Below, one piece after another: positions 57,800 to 64,000 of a DNA stretch of 64,000 bases. The translations under genes and the position numbers were made by a program. This DNA comes from Nymphalis io. Lineage: Eukaryota; Arthropoda; Insecta; Lepidoptera; Nymphalidae. The DNA lies in the NCBI RefSeq assembly GCF_905147045.1, contig NC_065914.1, forward strand, positions 1,116,001 to 1,180,000, written 5' to 3'. The notes under the pieces were generated by a model. The model was given only the letters and a program-made list of their open reading frames with translations, was not told where the DNA came from and searched no databases. The stretch's first letter is position 1. The number at the start of each line of letters is the position of its first letter.

Positions 57800-60070
57800 T
57801 TGAACGTGTCAATTGTTGAACGTTTCTTTATTAAGGGATATTATAAAACTAATGACTCAAGATGACAACATACCCTCAGAATGTAACGATCGCCTCCAGG
57901 CAGGTGACTATCGAGCAGCTAATATTGAATAAAGATTTCGGCTCTTAAAGGCATCGCTTTATTGAAAAGTACAATATGTACATACCAATGAGTACGTGGG
58001 AACTCAATAGTGCTCGCGCGGATTTGAGCCTTCAATCTTTGGTAAAAATCCACATGTTCTATCCACTACGCCGTCGCGGCCTTTGAATGAAGTTCGAACA
58101 AAAAGTGGGATTAATGACGTAGAACCATCGAGAAAATGTCCCTTGAAGGACTTTCGGAGGACTTTAAAACTTTTAAGTAATTCTGTAATCTAAGCGTGGC
58201 TTTTAGCCTCAAAATGTAGATGTTTTTAGCCAACTTAAAAAATGAGGTAACTGATTTAGAAATATTTTTTTCATTTTATGTACATATATAATCTTCGAAA
58301 GCTTAAAATCACAACAAAAAGTAAGGCAATAATATTTAAATATTATTATTATTTTTAGGTTAATTGTATATACAGACAAAGAATTTCTCACATGGCCGAA
58401 TACAAGCAACAGACAAAATATACCATTATAAAATTTCTACAAGTTACCTCGCGAGAACACTAAACTTTTCTGTATTTTTCGTCCGGATTTGAATCCACGT
58501 CAAATACATCTTCTATGGACTGGGCTGTCGGCTCTCTGATAATAAATGACGTAATGCCCAGTCATCTTTGGTCATAGACAATTTTAAAGGCATTAGCCAC
58601 ATTTATCATTGCAAACGCTCTCCTGACTCATACGACTTTATACAGCGTTAGTACTCGAAAGAATATTAGAAAATTTTATTGTAACTTCGATTTAGTTCGA
58701 ATTCATGGTCAAGCGGTTGGTTAGTTACACAGTAGAACGAAGCGAGGATGCTTTGGGAATGGCGAAGGAGTCTGGTGAACCGCAGTAACAAACATGGCTT
58801 TAGCGCTGCATACAAGTAGCTTTTGTAGCGAAATGCGACAATATAGAATATTCAATGCTTTTGTTATGTAATTAATATTTAACACTATTGCACAAAAAAA
58901 AGAAAAATACTCTTGAAGTCCCACTGTTGGACAAAACCATCTCGTTCCACCGAGCTGTTCCAATGCAAGACATTTGACTGGATTTAATTCGACACAGGTT
59001 TATGCACGTGCTTAAATATAAACACATGAAAACTCAGCGTATTAGAACCCACAATGTAATAAGATTCCATTACTCTAGCTACTGAGCCATTACCTCTCAG
59101 AATATGATAATATTAAATCAATACCAATTTAAAGTACAAATATAACAAAACCTGAGTTTAAATTTATGTATGAAAAAGCTAAAGAGCAAATTTGGTATCT
59201 ATGTCTATAACCATAAAGCTCATATCACGTCGCGGCGCAGCTTTATGTAAAACATGAGTATGAATATGAGATTTTTATGAATAAGAATTGCAGTTCAGTT
59301 TATATTTATAAACGCATATTGTTCAAAGTTAATATATTTAGATTATATAAAAGCATAGGATAAAAGCATTCTCCGTACAAAAATACATCCTAACTTATAT
59401 ATTATATACGACAAAATGAGTTTGTTTGTTTGTTACAAATTCACATTTTAACTACTCAATATATCATTATGAAATATGTATATGTATTCTATATATATAA
59501 GTATATATAGAACTGTATAACATATTGTATAATTGTATATAAGATAAATATATATTATTATTATTAATTAAGTCTTTGATCCTGTATAAATAAACAAACC
59601 AACAATACATCCACTGTCCGAGCGTCTAATGTTGTTGTACGGAGAGACAGCGTGTAATTAATAACAATTATTAGTGCTCACACGCAACGCAAACACGCGA
59701 CAGTTTCGTAACCTAGATTAGTTTTGAGTTTAATTGAACCGCTTTAATTGGAACATTGAACTATGTTTTATACAAATAACCTATTAAATTAAATTGGATG
59801 ACTTTTTTATGTAAGAGGGGGAAAACGGGGGCCTCACCCGATGGAAAGTCTACCACCGCCCATGGACATCTGCAACATCGGAGGACTTGAATGCGTTACC
59901 GGCTTTTAAGGACTGAGTACGCTATTTTCTTTAAGGTTTAAAGGTCAAATGGTTTGGAAAAATCTCCGGCGAAATCTACCTAGAGTTAGTGGTAGTGTGG
60001 TTGTGCGAGGTGGGAAATGCCTTAAATAGCGCACTGTTGAAGATCCAATCCAATATAATATTCCTGTATA
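57800..60070. other. non-coding DNA with old SINE remnants
   Basis: Diverged tRNA-SINE pieces at about 57985-58080, 58490-58530 and 58915-59100, and a short repeat at 59815-59900 ('ctcacccgatggaaagtc'). No exon is seen. Confidence 0.4.
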
Positions 60071-60164
60071 AGCATACTTGGTGGTAGGGCTCTGTGCAAG
60101 CTCGTCTGGGTACCACCGACACATATTCAAACAACACATTACAATTGCAAATATTTTTTTTCAG

Positions 60165-60295
60165 TCTTTTGCCGTCCACTGCTGGACGAAAGCCTCCCCC
60201 ATAGAACGCCAACCATCCCGACCTTGGGCAGTCTGCATCCATCCCGTACCTACCACTTTTTTTTTTAAATCGTCGATCCACCTTGCCACATGGAA
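60165..60295. mobile_element. RTE-type LINE 3'-UTR fragment
   Basis: 'gccgtccactgctggacgaaagcctcc', 'agaacgccaaccatcc' and 'aaatcgtcgatccacc' resemble a segment common near lepidopteran LINE 3' ends. A related scrap is at 47265. Classification is from memory. Confidence 0.5.
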
Positions 60296-60519
60296 ATTAT
60301 AAATACAAATTACAATTGGTATAATTCCTTAGCTTAATAAATACACAAAATTTTCTCGTCCCGACATCTTTATCTGCAGCTTCAAAGCTAGCCACTGGAA
60401 GACGTAATAAGTATCTTCGTGCAACCAGCTCGTTAATCAAGAAACAAACTGATAAGTAGCCCGAAGGCGTTTATTTAAAATAATCTTTTAATAATTGACA
60501 GATAATATTTACCTCAGAC

Positions 60520-60740
60520 GATCTATTGTTGAGCGTCGCGGTAGCATGCGCAAGCGATCCCGTGGCGCTCCTCGTTATGACGGAAAGGGTACCGCTGGTT
60601 TTTTAGTGGGTATTTCGTTGTTCGGGGCGCACTCGGCGCCTCGGACATCGGCGAGCCCTACATACCCCCCCACTGTTCCCGTGGGGGAAACGCGTAATGC
60701 GTTATTCCAGCGTAAAAAAAATAAAAAAAAATAAAAGACG
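60520..60740 (+). mobile_element. GC-rich repeat family G, best copy
   Basis: 'tagcatgcgcaagcgatccc', 'gacggaaagggtaccgctgg', 'cggcgcctcggacatcgg' and 'gtgggggaaacgcg', then an A-rich tail. An 80-codon open frame crosses it but matches nothing I know. Copies are at 35636 (degraded) and 62483 (inverted). Confidence 0.7.
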
Positions 60741-61622
60741 ATCTATTGTGTTATAAACGAATGTAATTAATTATTTAATTGGTGTTTTAATAATCGACTT
60801 GTTTGTTTTAGCTTTAAAGATTTTTCACACACACATACATACATAAAAATGTGGCCCTCACGATATGCCTGGCAAGTGTGAAATACTGAAATCGATGGTT
60901 ATTAAAAAATAAATATGGAGCAAAATAATAAAAAATGCTGTGAGTGCAATGTATTCACGAGAATTGATGTGCAAATAACAAATCTCACGTCACCTGACGC
61001 TCGAATTCTTACGGTTACTTGTCTGACGCTCGAATTCTCAATTAGTCCCTAGCATGTACCGAGCGCTAAGATGTTAAAACATCAATATTCCTCTCGTTAT
61101 AAGTATATTTTCTTAATTATCATAATATATAGCAACGAAGCACAAGGGAGTGGAGACCAGTGGTGGGAGACCTGATGGCGAAGAGTCTCATGTAGTGTCA
61201 CGGCATACGAGTCGGTCTTACCCCACAACCAATCACCATCACACAGCTCAGTTGTCAGGCTGCCTATCTTATAATATATAATAATGAAATTTTAAAATAT
61301 TATACTTAAATATGTAAATTTTCTAAACTATTTTTATGAAATTTTATTACATTTTCTATAAATGAAAATAAGGTAGTCTGATATTGTATGTAATTTATTA
61401 TACTGTAGACATATATATGATATTTGCATGCCATCTTATGGTTTTTGTGGCGGAATTGTAACATCAAAAATGAACCTACAACTTTGCAAATAAATCATTT
61501 GAATTTGAATTTAATACAAATAGAAAAAAACACTAACCTTTCTCAATATATAATACGTAACATTAACAAACAAGTAACAGCTTATGTAGTATATTATATA
61601 TAAAATATAATCAGTACAGTAC

Positions 61623-61922
61623 AGTAACAGCCTGTAAATGTCCCACTGCTGGGCTAAGGCCTCCTCTCCCTTTTTTGAGGAGAAGGTTTGGAGCTTATTC
61701 CACCACGCTGCTCCAGTGCGGGTTGGTAGAATACACATGTGGCAGAATTTCGATGAAATTAGACACATGCAGGTTTCCTCACGATGTTTTCCTTCACCGA
61801 AAAGCACGAGATGAATTATAAACAGAAATTAAGCACATGTAAATTCAGAGGTGCTTGCCCGGGTTTGAACCCACGTTCATCGGTTAAGATGACGCGTTCT
61901 TACCACTGGGCCATCTCGACTT
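61623..61922 (-). mobile_element. Metulj-like SINE, full length
   Basis: 'gtaacagcctgtaaatgtccc' to 'ccatctcgac'. Sister of the 43357 copy. A short deletion changes 'agattcacacg' to 'agatgacg' near the A-box side. Confidence 0.9.
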
Positions 61923-62159
61923 AATATGAATATATAATCATAAGTAAATAAATCTATGGTGTATGGATTCTGACTCATTTTATTATTATTGTTGTAATTT
62001 TAAGATCATGAAGATTCTTAAAAGCTTGTGCAAGTATAATTACAGTAAAAAGTGAATCGCTTATTACTCCACGATCGCAGCGCGACGTGGGAACCGATAC
62101 GACCGTTATGAGCTAGTGATGTGCTACCTGTAGCTTATATCGATACCGATGGTAATATT

Positions 62160-62265
62160 AAACGTCAATAGCACGGTTACGGGCCGCTTGGAATATTGTC
62201 GCCCCCACTGACACAAGCTGTACGCTTAATTGGAGGGGTAAATAGGAATAAAAGTAATTCCATTA
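62160..62265 (+). mobile_element. tRNA-derived SINE, family F, diverged
   Basis: 'cgtcaatagcacggttacggg' and 'acgcttaattggaggggtaaatagg' match the unit at 1-135. Confidence 0.55.
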
Positions 62266-62482
62266 AAAAGTAGGATTGCTTTTATTCTTTTTATAAATAC
62301 CATAGATTGGTAGATTATCGAAAAGCAATTGTCAAGTGTAATGATTTAACATTTAATCAATTTTATGTTTAATTTATTGACGAACCCTCTTCATTTGTCA
62401 CATTAATCTATGTATGACAATGTGTCACAAACAATTAAATATTAAAAAACATTTAAATAACCTCCAACTTAAAAACGCTTTC

Positions 62483-62755
62483 CCCCACGCGAACAGAAGG
62501 GGGGTATGTGGGGATCGCCGGTGTCCTAGGCGCCGAGTGTGTCCCAAACATCGGAATACTAACTAAAAAGTCAGCGGTACCCTTTCCGTCTTATCGAGGA
62601 ACGCCACGCATGCTATATATAGCGTGACGCTCTGACTCCATTCTGTAAGGGGGATTACCATAGTACTGAGAACCCCCTAGTCCCGGCGACGCCTATTGGG
62701 GCGGAGGGAGAAGGTGCGCATAGCACCTTTTTCTTCTCCCCTATCACCTCCAACT
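62483..62755 (-). mobile_element. GC-rich repeat family G, inverted copy
   Basis: The complement gives 'gacggaaagggtaccgctg', 'cactcggcgcctagg' and 'acatacccccctt', parallel to 60520-60700. It extends further on the right (to about 62755) than the other copies and ends with a 'ggtgcgcatagcacc' hairpin. Confidence 0.65.
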
Positions 62756-63251
62756 TTACGTAGCAAACTGATTCTTACGCAATCTTATCGGTTTACATAT
62801 CAAGATAACAACAATGTTTACAAACATCGATACTTGTCGATAGATTAGCACATCTCTATCGATTATACTGTTCCATTCTATGACGTAGTTATAACTAATA
62901 GAAACCTAATGGACACGTTATGGTAATTGATTTAGTTTTAATAACAAGAATTAATTCGATATATAATAAAAACGATTTCATTAGTTGATTTAAAACTTAA
63001 AGTCCAGTTTTTTTTATCTTACTATGTATTAATAATTTATCATTAAGTACAATATTTGTAGGTATAAATCTTATATGTGTATAAGAAATTATTTCAGAAT
63101 ATAATTGTGAAAGGTGACAAAATGAAATGCGACATTGACAATAATAATTATAAGATCTTCTATGTGATGTGTATCTCGGAAACTACTTTTATAACTCATG
63201 CTAAAAGCTAAAAAGTATTAATAAATAAGGTATATTATATTGTACAGTCAT

Positions 63252-63555
63252 CAAGAGAGATTAACCGCAGCGCAACAGATACAAACAGCGCAGGAGATAT
63301 TATAGTGCACAAGTGTGTGCGCAAACCCAGGTGCACTCTCTATTCCCTAACTCTCATAATCCGATGGGACGGCAATCCGACACGTGCTTTCCGAGGCACG
63401 GGAGTATGCACACTTCTAACTTCCAGACTCCGGGCTGTGGACTGAGAATTCTGATAGAAAAACCCAATAACTTTTTATTTGCCCAACCTGGGAATTTAAC
63501 ACAGGACCTCCGGGTCTGCGGCCTTACATCAAGCCACTAGACCAACGAGGCGGTC
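63252..63555 (+). mobile_element. SINE family D
   Basis: 'caagagagattaacc', 'gtgcacaagtgtgtgcgcaaac', 'cctccgggtctgcggcc' and 'gccactagaccaacgaggc'. Confidence 0.75.
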
Positions 63556-63774
63556 AGATTGTACAGTATTATTTACATGATTAAATAGCTTGGAGTATTG
63601 ATTTTTATACTGGATACATTTTAATAGTATATTATTTGAGTAATGAAAAAGAGTAATTACTGAGTTTCTTGACGGTACACCTAACGGATCCGGTGAAAGC
63701 TTAGCATTCAGTTTGATCTTGTAAGATTATGATTCAAAAGAAAAATGTATAATTTAATATAGATACTTAGTATT

Positions 63775-63965
63775 GTGTGTCGGTTTGAAAAAATAGTGAG
63801 CCAATATAACTTAAGCCTGAAGAGACATAACATCTTTGTTCCTAAGGTCGATGGAGCAATGGCGATATAGGGATGGTTAATATTTCTTGCAATGCCAATG
63901 CCTATGGGCGGTGGCCACTTACCATCAGGTGGCCCATTTGCCCGCCTGTTTATTATATATAAAAT
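63775..63965 (+). mobile_element. family B retroposon, 5'-truncated
   Basis: 'ggtcgatggagcaatggcgata', 'cttgcaatgccaatgcctatggg' and 'accatcaggtggcccatttgcc' (parts) in sense, ending in an A-rich tail. Confidence 0.7.
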
Positions 63966-64000
63966 AAAACAAATATATATTAAATTGGCTTGTGTTAGCA

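Overview
The window is insect nuclear DNA, almost certainly from a butterfly or moth and most likely a nymphalid. The evidence is AT-rich non-coding sequence, small exons with GT-AG introns of kilobase size, and many copies of a tRNA-derived SINE that I recognise as Metulj-like (a family known from Heliconius). Other copies come from tRNA-headed SINEs, MITEs, RTE and Jockey LINE fragments, and Helitron-like ends. I see no bacterial, viral or CRISPR feature.

Two host genes are supported, and they converge. At the left edge, on the plus strand, are the last two coding exons of a C2H2 zinc-finger protein (266-335 and 1033-2069). They join in phase and encode ten fingers and a charged tail. On the minus strand is most of Fasciclin 3 (Fas3), an immunoglobulin-superfamily adhesion protein. 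Eleven exons from 27785 down to 11139 join in phase without a break and encode the whole mature long isoform (about 458 residues): three Ig-like domains, one membrane span and a cytoplasmic tail. A twelfth exon (16893-17059) has the same entry phase and gives a different, shorter C-terminus. The signal-peptide exon was not found. It should lie upstream, in 28-64 kb or beyond the window.

Layout. 0.3-2.1 kb: zinc-finger gene. 2.6-6.3 kb: MITE and a rearranged RTE LINE. 6.3-11.1 kb: AT-rich intergenic DNA with a perfect 23-bp hairpin, a twin-primed SINE and a Helitron candidate. 11.1-27.8 kb: Fas3 exons and introns, with SINE, MITE and Jockey insertions in the introns. 27.8-64 kb: no recognisable exon, dense repeats, probably the first intron and upstream DNA of Fas3.

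The observations most worth a second look are these: (1) a 20-nt periodic array of Grainyhead-type WCHGGTT sites about 1.1 kb upstream of the first mature-protein exon of Fas3; (2) a tandem ITIM/ITSM-like tyrosine pair in the long Fas3 tail, against a PDZ-ligand-like C-terminus in the alternative tail; (3) a cluster of YY1/Pho-type motifs in the introns around the tail exons; (4) a perfect GC-rich 23-bp hairpin; and (5) two retroelements with the inverted layout expected from twin priming, one of them bounded by an exact target-site duplication.
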